Program-made: the position numbers and the translations under genes
The notes under the pieces: model-generated
Told to the model about the DNA's origin: nothing
Databases searched by the model: none
Seen by the model: the letters and a program-made list of their open reading frames with translations, nothing else
Source: Paenibacillus chibensis
Lineage (GTDB): Bacteria; Bacillota; Bacilli; Paenibacillales; Paenibacillaceae
Assembly: GCF_004001045.1 (NCBI RefSeq)
Contig: NZ_BIMK01000021.1
Location: 56,053 to 120,052, forward strand
DNA length: 64,000 nucleotides
Direction: 5' to 3'
In this document: positions 43,760 through 51,211 of the stretch, in pieces
Layout: the number at the start of each line of letters is the position of its first letter
Position numbering within the stretch: the stretch's first letter is position 1

Positions 43760-44544
43760 CAATACTCTTTAATGAAACGCTTCTGATCCATATCCAGCCG
43801 GTAGACATCCCGAGGGGTTTCTTTCGGTTCACCGCCCGGTCCAACGGCCTGATAGACGACCAAGCGCTGCTGTTCATTCGTTGGCAAAGGCTCCGTTGAG
43901 GAAAATACCAGCGTATGATGAATCTGCCCTTGATCTTCAAAAGTCAGAGCAAAGGCCTCCCCGCTGGCTTGATCCACGCCGAATGCGTAGCTCTCCGTCC
44001 CGTGAGCTCCTTGATATTGCGGGGTCAGGAAATACACATCCGCCTCCGGAAAGCTCACTTTTCTGAATGTCAGCAAGCGGTCATCCGGCTGTATGTAGAT
44101 CAAATCAGGCAGCCGCAGCAGCAGTTGGTCCCGGTTCCCCTGACGATAGATGATCGAATAATCGCTCTGAAAGGTCTGATCCCCTTCCTGTCCATAGGTA
44201 CTCGATACCGCCAAATGTCCCCGTTCCTCCCGGGCACCCGATATCATCAGCAGGGTACCGGATTCGGTCTTCGTCTCTGCCCGAATCTCCGGTTTATCAT
44301 GAATAGAATCAATCGTAACCGAACCCGAAAGAGCCGTTGCCGGGAAAAGGCTCGTGATGTTCCCCTCAGCATTCGCATCGACGCTGGAAGTTGGAGTGCT
44401 CCCTTCCTGGCCTTGCGCCGAAGCATCCGAAGCATCTGACGTTTGCGCCGTCCCGGAATCATCAACCGGGCTTTTGGCATGACTGCTGCAGCCCATCACA
44501 AGGCATAAGCTTATGATGGATGCGATCATTAACCCTGTTCTCAT
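43759..44544 (-). CDS. Uncharacterised lipoprotein
   Basis: 261-residue lipoprotein: signal MRTGLMIASIISLCLVMGC with lipobox VMGC, then a Ser/Asp/Thr-rich linker (about 20-75) and a beta-rich extracellular domain (about 80-261; IIYRQGNRDQLLLRLPDLIY, VYRLDMDQKRFIKEY). No family recognised. ATG 44544 follows GGGGAGGGTG. It lies between the tail operon and its regulators, with its own terminator. Whether it belongs to the tailocin, for example as an immunity or receptor-masking protein, is only a guess from position. Confidence 0.8.
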   Translation of the reverse strand: MRTGLMIASIISLCLVMGCSSHAKSPVDDSGTAQTSDASDASAQGQEGSTPTSSVDANAEGNITSLFPATALSGSVTIDSIHDKPEIRAETKTESGTLLMISGAREERGHLAVSSTYGQEGDQTFQSDYSIIYRQGNRDQLLLRLPDLIYIQPDDRLLTFRKVSFPEADVYFLTPQYQGAHGTESYAFGVDQASGEAFALTFEDQGQIHHTLVFSSTEPLPTNEQQRLVVYQAVGPGGEPKETPRDVYRLDMDQKRFIKEY

Positions 44545-44670
44545 GTTCACCCTCCCCTTTGGTAAGTCCCTTCCTCTCATAGAGCGTGATCCTGCTCGAT
44601 CCCTTCCATTCCATCGCTGCTATATAAACCTTAGTCGAAAATCCGACCAAATATCGAAGAAAACCATCCC

Positions 44671-44697
44671 TTCACAAGAACGCATGTTTGCTATAAT
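44671..44697 (+). promoter_or_regulatory. Promoter with LexA-box-like operator
   Basis: AGAACGCATGTTTG (44677-44690) matches 12 of 14 positions of the SOS box CGAACRNRYGTTYC and is immediately followed by a perfect -10, TATAAT (44692-44697). TTCACA at 44671 is a possible -35 with short spacing. It would drive the rightward gene at 44767 under damage control. Confidence 0.55.
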
Positions 44698-44766
44698 TTT
44701 CAAAAGAAAGCCCAAGCACCTTCTGAACTTCTCTCCGGAAGGTTCACGCACTATATCATAAAGGGG

Positions 44767-45114
44767 TTGTTCCATCTGACGACGAACGATATGAAACCAA
44801 TCACGCCTGCCTGCTTCAACAAGCTATTAAACGAGCTTCCCGAGATCATCCGGCATGCGGCTGCAGCTCTCTTGGAGTCGGACGCGCGATCCCGTTTCTT
44901 TGGAAAGCTTTCCAAGACGAACGGCCGGTTCCAGCTATATTTGATCGAGCGCAATGACATCGAGGCTTACACCGTATGCCACTGCTTTTCCACAGACAAG
45001 CTTGAACGGGATTACGCTTATGAAAGCATGCCCCTCGAAGGGGTCGAGACCTTCTTCAATATGGCAGGAGGCATCGACTTCACTTCTCGTCCTGGTCGTT
45101 ATGAAGGCCCTTGA
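44767..45114 (+). CDS. Small uncharacterised protein, probably SOS-regulated
   Basis: 115 codons from TTG 44767, or 107 from ATG 44791 (MKPITPACFNKLLNELPEII). AAAGGGG at 44760-44766 abuts the TTG, and CTG 44776 is at better spacing, so the start is unclear. The sequence (ERNDIEAYTVCHCFSTDKLE, then GVETFFNMAGGIDFTS) looks like a folded alpha/beta protein but no family is recognised. Its last 35 bases overlap the convergent gene at 45080-45253. The preceding promoter carries a LexA-like box. Confidence 0.6.
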   Translation: MFHLTTNDMKPITPACFNKLLNELPEIIRHAAAALLESDARSRFFGKLSKTNGRFQLYLIERNDIEAYTVCHCFSTDKLERDYAYESMPLEGVETFFNMAGGIDFTSRPGRYEGP

Positions 45115-45253
45115 CGCGCGCATATTCTTCTTCAATGGTCCGGGACAAAAGCTCCGTGGCGGTCATGTTTAATTTTTTCGCGGCTTCAGCCAGCTGTGCC
45201 TTAATGTAGGCAGGAACATCGTAATGGAATTTCACTTTATTACCGTAAGCCAT
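45080..45253 (-). CDS. Small ribbon-helix-helix-like protein
   Basis: 57-residue protein: MAYGNKVKFHYDVPAYIKAQ, LAEAAKKLNMTATELLSRTI, EEEYARVKG. A beta strand followed by two helices fits a ribbon-helix-helix DNA-binding or antitoxin fold. Its C-terminal half parallels that of the next gene (IKEKLIEAAELQDMSATQLL). ATG 45253 is preceded by GGAGAGGAGG and lies 3 bases after the stop of its neighbour, so they form a pair. Too short for most length cut-offs. Possible toxin-antitoxin or regulatory role, unproven. Confidence 0.72.
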   Translation of the reverse strand: MAYGNKVKFHYDVPAYIKAQLAEAAKKLNMTATELLSRTIEEEYARVKGLHNDQDEK

Positions 45254-45256
45254 GCT

Positions 45257-45631
45257 TTAAGCCTCCTCTCCAAAGACGCTTTGGTACTTCTTCTCGATCA
45301 GGCGAATCAGCAGCTGCGTCGCGGACATGTCCTGCAGCTCGGCTGCTTCGATCAATTTCTCCTTGATGTCGGGCTGAAACTCGTAAGGCAGCTTCAGCTT
45401 GGGCTCGCTTAAATGGCCGCTCATGTTGTTCTCCACCTCAAGCGCATGCTGAACCAGCTGCTCCAGAGTGTCGGTCGCGTGCGGCTCTCGTCCGTATTTC
45501 ACCAGCACGCGTCGTAAATAAGCCCGTAATGAAACTTGATCTTCCTCTGCGATATCGATGTGCATTTTGCCGTCTGGAAATGCCAGTTGGCAGTCGACGG
45601 AATAACCGAATAAATTCAGGGTGTATCTCAT
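45257..45631 (-). CDS. Protein with C-terminal ribbon-helix-helix-like segment
   Basis: 124 residues. The N-terminal half (MRYTLNLFGYSVDCQLAFPD, then AEEDQVSLRAYLRRVLVKYG) is an alpha/beta domain; the C-terminal half (FQPDIKEKLIEAAELQDMSA, then TQLLIRLIEKKYQSVFG) resembles the adjacent 57-residue protein. Both lie on the minus strand between the tailocin lipoprotein and arpU. Layout recalls HicB-like fusions, but neither a toxin nor a catalytic motif is visible. Confidence 0.75.
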   Translation of the reverse strand: MRYTLNLFGYSVDCQLAFPDGKMHIDIAEEDQVSLRAYLRRVLVKYGREPHATDTLEQLVQHALEVENNMSGHLSEPKLKLPYEFQPDIKEKLIEAAELQDMSATQLLIRLIEKKYQSVFGEEA

Positions 45632-45804
45632 GTCACGCCTCCTCTCCTTTGAAGCTCATTATAGTATGTTCGGTAACAGCACGCAATATATCAAAAACCT
45701 CGCCCGCCCTTCCACCTACACCTTACATCAGCCCATGACTGCGATCCGGCTCATTTCCCCAAGCCAGGCTCGGTTACCAGCCGTTTATCATCGCTTTTCC
45801 AATA

Positions 45805-45825
45805 CAAAAAAGGCGACCTGTCGCC
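45805..45825 (-). terminator. Terminator after arpU
   Basis: On the minus strand GGCGA-cagg-TCGCC is followed by six Ts, isolating arpU from the genes downstream. Confidence 0.75.
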
Positions 45826-45873
45826 GGTTGAAACCATCCGGCAGCAGACCGCCCTTCCCAAAGCATGAACCTC

Positions 45874-46347
45874 TTACCGATTTTCCTTCGGCGTCTTCTG
45901 CAGCTCTTCCAGCCGGAGAAGTCCCCGATCCGCAAAGGCAAGCGCGATTTTATAAAACGCCTTGGCCCGGATTTTCGTGTACGTGTCTTTGCTGACCGGC
46001 GGATCGAGAAGATGATTGTAGACTTTGTAGTCGAATACTTCGTCCTGCTTCATGTAGCGCTCGCGAATAATGGTCTGTTCCCGCTCGCCCAGCCGCTCCA
46101 CGATCGACTCGATCATTTCGCAGTAGGCTTTCCGTGCTGCAGGCACGTCCACATTATAAACAGCTACTTTGGCTGTCTGATCCGAAATCACGTTCGTCGA
46201 GCCCGAGAAGGTCTCCCCGTATGAGGCCGTCATGCCGGCTTCCCTTGCCTCAAAGGTGATGGTTTTATAGATTCGGTATTTTTCAAGCAAAGCCTCGACA
46301 GCGGTTTGGGTTTTACGGCGATCCAGCTCCGGCAATCCTTGTACCAT
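45874..46347 (-). CDS. ArpU-family late-gene transcriptional activator
   Basis: 157-residue phage regulator of the ArpU family, related in role to Xpf of PBSX, which activates late (tail and lysis) transcription. LPELDRRKTQTAVEALLEKY opens the protein; the C-terminal sigma-region-4-like part has GEREQTIIRERYMKQDEVFD and SKDTYTKIRAKAFYKIALAF. ATG 46347 follows GAAGGAG; the longer frame lacks a site. It is divergent from the XRE repressor and probably is switched on when that repressor is removed. Confidence 0.85.
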   Translation of the reverse strand: MVQGLPELDRRKTQTAVEALLEKYRIYKTITFEAREAGMTASYGETFSGSTNVISDQTAKVAVYNVDVPAARKAYCEMIESIVERLGEREQTIIRERYMKQDEVFDYKVYNHLLDPPVSKDTYTKIRAKAFYKIALAFADRGLLRLEELQKTPKENR

Positions 46348-46424
46348 GAATATGCACTCCTTCATAAAAAAGTTTGAAATACCTCTTTCGTGTTCGCATT
46401 TTTGTTCGTATAATGAGGATAACA

Positions 46425-46562
46425 TACCACTTTTTGGTTAATGAAGTAAAACAGCAAATTCGATCCTTATTCGAGGATAAAGATCATAATTCCCATCATT
46501 TATTGCCTTTTGGTATATTAATCGCATCTTTTCTTTACCTTTTGGCAATATCGGGGTATAGT
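46425..46562. promoter_or_regulatory. Divergent arpU/xre control region with three operator-like sites
   Basis: Three related sites occur: TACCACTTTTTGGTTA (46425-46440), ATTGCCTTTTGGTA (46502-46515) and TACCTTTTGGCAAT (46536-46549), sharing CC-TTTT-GG with a flanking A/T dyad. A plausible rightward promoter is TTTACC-N17-TATAGT (46534-46562), with the third site over its -35. This suggests autoregulated repression by the XRE protein and control of arpU. Confidence 0.5.
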
Positions 46563-46604
46563 AACTTATAAAGATGGAATCATGCATTGAAGGAGTGGTT
46601 GTAG

Positions 46605-47051
46605 GTGGTCAATGAATTCGGAAGCACGCTGAAACGCCTGCGCGAGCAAAAAGGGTATACCATCAATCAGTTAGCGGAAGCGGCAGGCATCAGCAATTCG
46701 CAAATATCCCGCATGGAGAATGGCCTCCGCGGCATCCCCAAAGCCCCGACGATCCGCAAGCTGGCGGATGCACTGGAAGCTCCTTATGGCGAGCTGATGG
46801 GCGCGGCCGGTTATCTCGAGGACAGAGACGGTATAAACCAAGCTGAGACAACCCCGGAATGGGCAACTTCCAAGGACAAGCGGGATTTTAAAAAAATGCT
46901 GGAGGAAGACGGCGAGCTGATGTTTGACGGCATCCCGTTGGACCAGGAGGATAAGCAGCGGATCAAGGATGTGCTGACCGGGCTGTTCTGGGAAGCAAAG
47001 CATATGAATAAAAGGAAGAAAAACAATCACGGAAATCCGGATGGGCCATAA
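46605..47051 (+). CDS. XRE-family transcriptional repressor
   Basis: 148-residue repressor. The N-terminal helix-turn-helix (about 5-60) is clear: LKRLREQKGYTINQLAEAAG, ISNSQISRMENGLRGIPKAP, TIRKLADAL. The C-terminal half (about 75-140) is an acidic/basic tail probably recognised by the adjacent protease. GTG 46605 follows AAGGAG at 9 bases. It is the likely master repressor of the tail cluster and is followed directly by an ImmA/IrrE-type protease gene, as in PBSX and ICEBs1. Confidence 0.9.
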   Translation: MVNEFGSTLKRLREQKGYTINQLAEAAGISNSQISRMENGLRGIPKAPTIRKLADALEAPYGELMGAAGYLEDRDGINQAETTPEWATSKDKRDFKKMLEEDGELMFDGIPLDQEDKQRIKDVLTGLFWEAKHMNKRKKNNHGNPDGP

Positions 47052-47103
47052 CCCGCCCCACGCTGCCGACTTACGGCCACAACCGATAAAGCAGGTGAAC
47101 ACT

Positions 47104-47517
47104 GTGGATGACATCATTCGAAAGCTAACCCGCAAACACAAGACCCGCTGTCCCTTCGAGCTTGCAAGCGCACTGGGCATCCATATCCGTTACGCCGATC
47201 TGGGCAAGTCCACCAAAGGGCTGTATTACCGCAAGCTGCGCAGGCGTTTTATCGTCATACATAACGAGCTCTCTCCCGAATGGCAGCGCTTCGTCTGCGC
47301 GCATGAGCTTGGCCACGATCGGCTGCACAAGGGCATCAACCGTTTTTTCCTGGAAGAGCACTCCTATTTTGCACCCGGCAAGCTCGAGCGGCAGGCGAAT
47401 CGGTTCGCGATTCTTCTGCTGACGGCAGGCACTACGATCGAGCAGGAAGAGACTATTCAGGACTACTGCAGACGAAGCGGCATTCCGCAGGAGATGCACA
47501 CTTTTTTTCAACCATAG
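47104..47517 (+). CDS. ImmA/IrrE-family metallopeptidase
   Basis: 137-residue zinc metallopeptidase, of the family that cleaves XRE repressors to induce mobile elements. The metal motif HELGH lies at FVCAHELGHDRLHKG (about residue 63-77), with the third ligand probably in LERQANRFAILLLTA. GTG 47104 (MDDIIRKL) has AGGTG 6 bases upstream; ATG 47041, overlapping the repressor stop, is an alternative giving 158 residues. Pairs with the preceding repressor. Confidence 0.87.
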   Translation: MDDIIRKLTRKHKTRCPFELASALGIHIRYADLGKSTKGLYYRKLRRRFIVIHNELSPEWQRFVCAHELGHDRLHKGINRFFLEEHSYFAPGKLERQANRFAILLLTAGTTIEQEETIQDYCRRSGIPQEMHTFFQP

Positions 47518-47663
47518 GACAATAAATGATTCGTAAGTCTTATTACACCTTTCCGATAGTCTATTAGAATATAGGGTGTATGGAATTTGCTGGTTTCGAT
47601 GAACCGGGCTCATTTCATGCGGCAGCACAAATATCTGTTTACTATGGGAGGTCATGAAGCTAC

Positions 47664-49475
47664 ATGGTCAAAAGTAAATGGTTCACTTCCCTTCTGCTGA
47701 GCACGGGACTGCTGATCGGATCGATCGGAACAGCCGCAGCGGCAGAAGGAACCACGGGTACATCGGCTTCAGCCGCGCCAAGCGGCAAGCACATTACCAT
47801 TCTCCACACGAACGACATGCATGCGCGTGCGGTCGCTTCCTCACCGGAGATGGGATTCGCCAAAGTCAAAGGAATTTTCAATCAATACCGCAGCCAAAAT
47901 CCGGACACGCTCACGCTTGATGCCGGCGATGCCGTACACGGCACGCCGTTTGCCACGTTGGTTCGCGGCGAAAGCGTCGTGAAGGTCATGAATGAGATGG
48001 GCTATGACGCGATGGTGCCCGGCAACCATGAATTCAACTACGGCTGGAACCGTTTGGTCGAGCTGTCGCAAATACTGAAATTTCCGATGCTCAGCTCCAA
48101 TGTGAAGAAATCCGACGGAACGGATCTGTTTAAACCTTATACCATTAAAGAAGTGGACGGCGTAAAAATCGGCGTCATCGGCTTCAGCACACCGGAAACC
48201 TCTTACAAAACGAGTCCGAAAAACGTGGAGGGCCTTACGTTTGCCGACCCTGCCGTGGAAGCCAAAAAAATCGTGGACGAGCTGAAGGGCAAGGCCGACG
48301 TCATCGTCGCCGTAGGCCATTTGGGCGAGGACAAATCCAGCATCGATACCAGCTTGAAGCTGGTCAAAGAGGTGCCCGGCATCGACGTCTTCATCGACGG
48401 CCACAGTCATACCGTGCTCGAGCATGGCCTGAATGCCGATAACAACACGCTGATTGCCAGCGCAGGCGAATACACCAAATATGTCGGTGTCGTGGATCTG
48501 TGGGTGGACGGCGGCAAAGTCGTGAAGAAAGAAGCGAAGCTGGTCGACGAGAAAGCAGCAGCCGACATCAAGCCGGATGAAAAGGTAGCCTCCCTCGTCG
48601 CTTCCATCCAAAAGGAGCAAGAGCCGATCCTGAAGGAAAAAGTCGGCGAAACGCCGGTCAAGCTCGAAGGCTCCCGTGAACTGGCGCGCACGAGTGAAAC
48701 CAATCTCGGCGATCTGTTGGCCGATGCGATGCGCGACGTGAGCCAGTCCGATATCGCGATGACGAACGGCGGCGGTATCCGCGCTTCCATCGAAGCCGGA
48801 ACGATCACCAAAGGCGACATCGTGACCGTATTGCCGTTCGGCAACCAGATCGTACAACTGAAAGTTACCGGCGAGGACATCGTGGCGGCTCTGGAGAACG
48901 GCGTTTCCGACTATCCGGAATCCAAAGGCGGCTTCCCGCAGGTATCGGGCGTCAGCTTCAAGATCGACAAGTCCAAGCCGAAAGGCAGCCGCGTGCATTC
49001 CGTCATGGTTGGCGGCAAAGCACTGGATCCGAAAGCCACCTATACCCTGGCTACCAACGACTTTATGTCCATTGGCGGCGACCAATACACCATGTTCAGC
49101 AAGTATTCGCAAGCTGGCATGTACGGCGCACTGGATGAAGCCCTGATCTCTTACATTCAAAAGGGCGGCAAAGTGCCGGCCGAGCCGCAAGGGCGTATCA
49201 CCGAAGGCGCAGAACCTGTAGTTCAGCCTGAGCCAAGCAAACCGGAAGCACCGGCTCCAGCTCCTGAACCTGAGAAGCCTGTGGTGAAGCCGCAGCCTGA
49301 ACCGGCCAAACCGGTACCGGCTCCGGCCGGCAACGTATATGTCGTGAAAAAAGGCGACTCGCTCTACTCCATCTCCTTGAAATACGGAACGACGTGGAGA
49401 GAGCTGCAAAAGCTGAATCACATCAAAAATGCCAGCCTGATCTATCCGGGTCAGACCATCAAACTGCCGGCATAA
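47664..49475 (+). CDS. Secreted 5'-nucleotidase/2',3'-cyclic phosphodiesterase with LysM
   Basis: 603-residue secreted enzyme. Signal peptide (FTSLLLSTGLLIGSIGTAAA, cleavage after AAA). Metallophosphatase domain: ITILHTNDMHARAVA, LDAGDAVHGT, VPGNHEFNYGWNRL, VAVGHLG, IDGHSHTVLE. The 5'-nucleotidase C-terminal domain follows: TSETNLGDLLADAMRD, MTNGGGIRASIEAGTI, ATNDFMSIGGDQYTMF. A Pro/Glu/Lys-rich linker (about 510-555) leads to a C-terminal LysM (YVVKKGDSLYSISLKYGTTW), so the enzyme is held on peptidoglycan rather than by LPXTG. Releases phosphate/nucleosides from extracellular nucleotides. Confidence 0.94.
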   Translation: MVKSKWFTSLLLSTGLLIGSIGTAAAAEGTTGTSASAAPSGKHITILHTNDMHARAVASSPEMGFAKVKGIFNQYRSQNPDTLTLDAGDAVHGTPFATLVRGESVVKVMNEMGYDAMVPGNHEFNYGWNRLVELSQILKFPMLSSNVKKSDGTDLFKPYTIKEVDGVKIGVIGFSTPETSYKTSPKNVEGLTFADPAVEAKKIVDELKGKADVIVAVGHLGEDKSSIDTSLKLVKEVPGIDVFIDGHSHTVLEHGLNADNNTLIASAGEYTKYVGVVDLWVDGGKVVKKEAKLVDEKAAADIKPDEKVASLVASIQKEQEPILKEKVGETPVKLEGSRELARTSETNLGDLLADAMRDVSQSDIAMTNGGGIRASIEAGTITKGDIVTVLPFGNQIVQLKVTGEDIVAALENGVSDYPESKGGFPQVSGVSFKIDKSKPKGSRVHSVMVGGKALDPKATYTLATNDFMSIGGDQYTMFSKYSQAGMYGALDEALISYIQKGGKVPAEPQGRITEGAEPVVQPEPSKPEAPAPAPEPEKPVVKPQPEPAKPVPAPAGNVYVVKKGDSLYSISLKYGTTWRELQKLNHIKNASLIYPGQTIKLPA

Positions 49476-49492
49476 GAAGTCCGAATATGTAA

Positions 49493-49541
49493 AAAGGAGC
49501 TGTAACCAGCACGCCAACTCCGGCATGCGGTACAGCTCCTT
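49493..49541 (+). terminator. Terminator after the 5'-nucleotidase gene
   Basis: AAAGGAGCTGTA pairs with TACAGCTCCTTT, followed by a T-rich stretch TTATTTTT on the plus strand. Confidence 0.85.
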
Positions 49542-49558
49542 TATTTTTCTGCATTGTC

Positions 49559-50713
49559 TTACGAAAGAACCCCGTCGCGAATATGCGTTGCCGCAAAATT
49601 CGGCGGATCGAACCAGTTGCCGCTTTGAGCCCAGGTCGGATCCAGCGGAATCCACTTTTTCTTCTCGCTCAGATATACTTCGTTCCAGGCATGCGGCCCA
49701 TAGCCGCCTTGTCCGTTGTATCCCTGCCCGGTAACCACGCGGACCTGAAGTCCTTGGGACCGGGCCATCACCGCATACAGGCGGGCATAATCGATGCAAA
49801 CCCCTTTTCTCGTATCAAACGTATCCTGCGGGTTTTGCTCATGCCAGATGCCCTTCTGCTCATAATCATCGACCTTGCCGTAGTCATACTGCACTCTCGA
49901 GCCGACCCAGTCGTACAGTCGCCGGGCCTTGTCCTCATCGGTCTTCGCCCCTTTGACGATATCCGCGGCAGCCGCATCGATATCATCCGGTATGGCATGG
50001 TCGATCACTTCGTATTTGCGCTGCATAATGCCGCTGAGCTCTTTTTCCACCGCCTTGGTAAACACCGGCAGCTTGTCCTTCACCAAATGACCGGATAACG
50101 GTTCAATGACCCGCTGCGCGCCTTCCTGGTAGATCGGAGAGGCCTTCACGTAACGGGTAAAGGCGGTGTTCGGATAGAGCGACGCATAGATGAACAACAG
50201 CGCGACCACCACGATGCATCTGCCGGCTCCGATCAGCAGACCGATAACCGCGCCCGACAAGCGGCTGAATATCGACGAAGACTGCCGCGTTCCCGGCGCG
50301 AACAGAGCGCTCTTTCCTCCAAATACAAGCACCGTAAGCCAGCGCATCAGCAGCCTGATGATGCTGTAGCTGAGAATGAACAGCACCGCGAACCGCAGCA
50401 GCGGGAAATCCGCCATCGAAGACATGAATGTATAGTAAATCTGCTCCCAGGTTTTCAAGGAACGGCTTGGCATCGCGCTTGTGTAATCCGTCAGCCACGT
50501 CTGTACCCGGGGAGAAATCCACAGGGTAAACGGCACTGACAGTACCAAAGCCACCAAAATAAAAACTCCCTCCCTCAACAGGGAGAGGAGTCTTCCGGCC
50601 GATCGCGACGCCCCGCGGCGCCAGCCCTGAAATAGGGAGACGAGCAGGATCAGCAGCAGAAAAATGGAAATCACATTAAACTCTTGCAGACTCTTCACCC
50701 ACGATTGCAGCAT
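49559..50713 (-). CDS. CvpA-like membrane domain fused to a transglutaminase-like protease domain
   Basis: 384-residue membrane protein. The N-terminal half has four or so membrane helices (ISIFLLLILLVSLFQGW, VFILVALVLSVPFTLW, LRFAVLFILSYSIIRLL, LSGAVIGLLIGAGRCIVVVA) like CvpA/colicin V production proteins. The C-terminal half is a transglutaminase-like domain with the Cys-His-Asp triad: TRKGVCIDYARLYAVMARSQ, GPHAWNEVYL and WIPLDPTW. The triad is intact. ATG 50713 follows GGGAGG. It lies 42 bases after a small membrane gene. Function unknown; probably extracytoplasmic peptide cleavage or cross-linking. Confidence 0.87.
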   Translation of the reverse strand: MLQSWVKSLQEFNVISIFLLLILLVSLFQGWRRGASRSAGRLLSLLREGVFILVALVLSVPFTLWISPRVQTWLTDYTSAMPSRSLKTWEQIYYTFMSSMADFPLLRFAVLFILSYSIIRLLMRWLTVLVFGGKSALFAPGTRQSSSIFSRLSGAVIGLLIGAGRCIVVVALLFIYASLYPNTAFTRYVKASPIYQEGAQRVIEPLSGHLVKDKLPVFTKAVEKELSGIMQRKYEVIDHAIPDDIDAAAADIVKGAKTDEDKARRLYDWVGSRVQYDYGKVDDYEQKGIWHEQNPQDTFDTRKGVCIDYARLYAVMARSQGLQVRVVTGQGYNGQGGYGPHAWNEVYLSEKKKWIPLDPTWAQSGNWFDPPNFAATHIRDGVLS

Positions 50714-50755
50714 CAGATGACCTCCCTCCACGAAACAGCATGGAAAAAGCCTGCT

Positions 50756-51211
50756 CTACTTGCTGGAAGACACATTGGAATTATTTTTGGATTGTGCAAT
50801 AAATGACTGGACGGTATCACTGATCTTCCACTGTCCAAGCGATACCCCGCGGAGCGATACCTCGACCTTGTCCTGGCCTTTTTGACCCTTCAGCTCCAGA
50901 TTCGGCGATGTAATTGTAAAGTTCCCTGCGGCATCCGCCGCATATTTGGCTTCCTTCGCTTCCTTCATCATGAGGTTGGTCGCTTCCGTTTTCACGGTAT
51001 CCACCGTCTCCGTCTTCACATCATTCACAACGTCTTTGATTTTCTCCAGCGAAACCCCGCTGTACACCACAACAGCAACGACGATGATAATGACCAAAGC
51101 CCATTTCACCATCGTCTTGACAAGATTCAGGACCACGAACAGCACAATGAGAGCAATTACGATCACCAGCCAGTTTTGCTGTAAAAAATCGGACCAGACC
51201 TGCGTATTCAT
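50756..51211 (-). CDS. Small membrane protein of unknown function
   Basis: 151 residues. Two adjacent membrane helices (WLVIVIALIVLFVVLNLV and WALVIIIVVAVVVYSGV) are followed by an outer domain (about 60-151) with an amphipathic helix (IKDVVNDVKTETVDTVKTEA) and a small beta region. ATG 51211 follows GGGAGTGGGAAG. It precedes the CvpA/transglutaminase gene and likely works with it. No family recognised. Confidence 0.8.
   Translation of the reverse strand: MNTQVWSDFLQQNWLVIVIALIVLFVVLNLVKTMVKWALVIIIVVAVVVYSGVSLEKIKDVVNDVKTETVDTVKTEATNLMMKEAKEAKYAADAAGNFTITSPNLELKGQKGQDKVEVSLRGVSLGQWKISDTVQSFIAQSKNNSNVSSSK

Noticed and set aside
46385..46410. LexA box near the arpU start (GTTCG...GTTCG)
   Set aside because: The GTTCG half-sites are direct, not inverted; matches to CGAACRNRYGTTYC are poor.
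47841..49799. 652-codon minus-strand frame
   Set aside because: Antisense to the 5'-nucleotidase gene; composition (His/Arg/Phe-rich) is typical of shadow frames in this G+C range.
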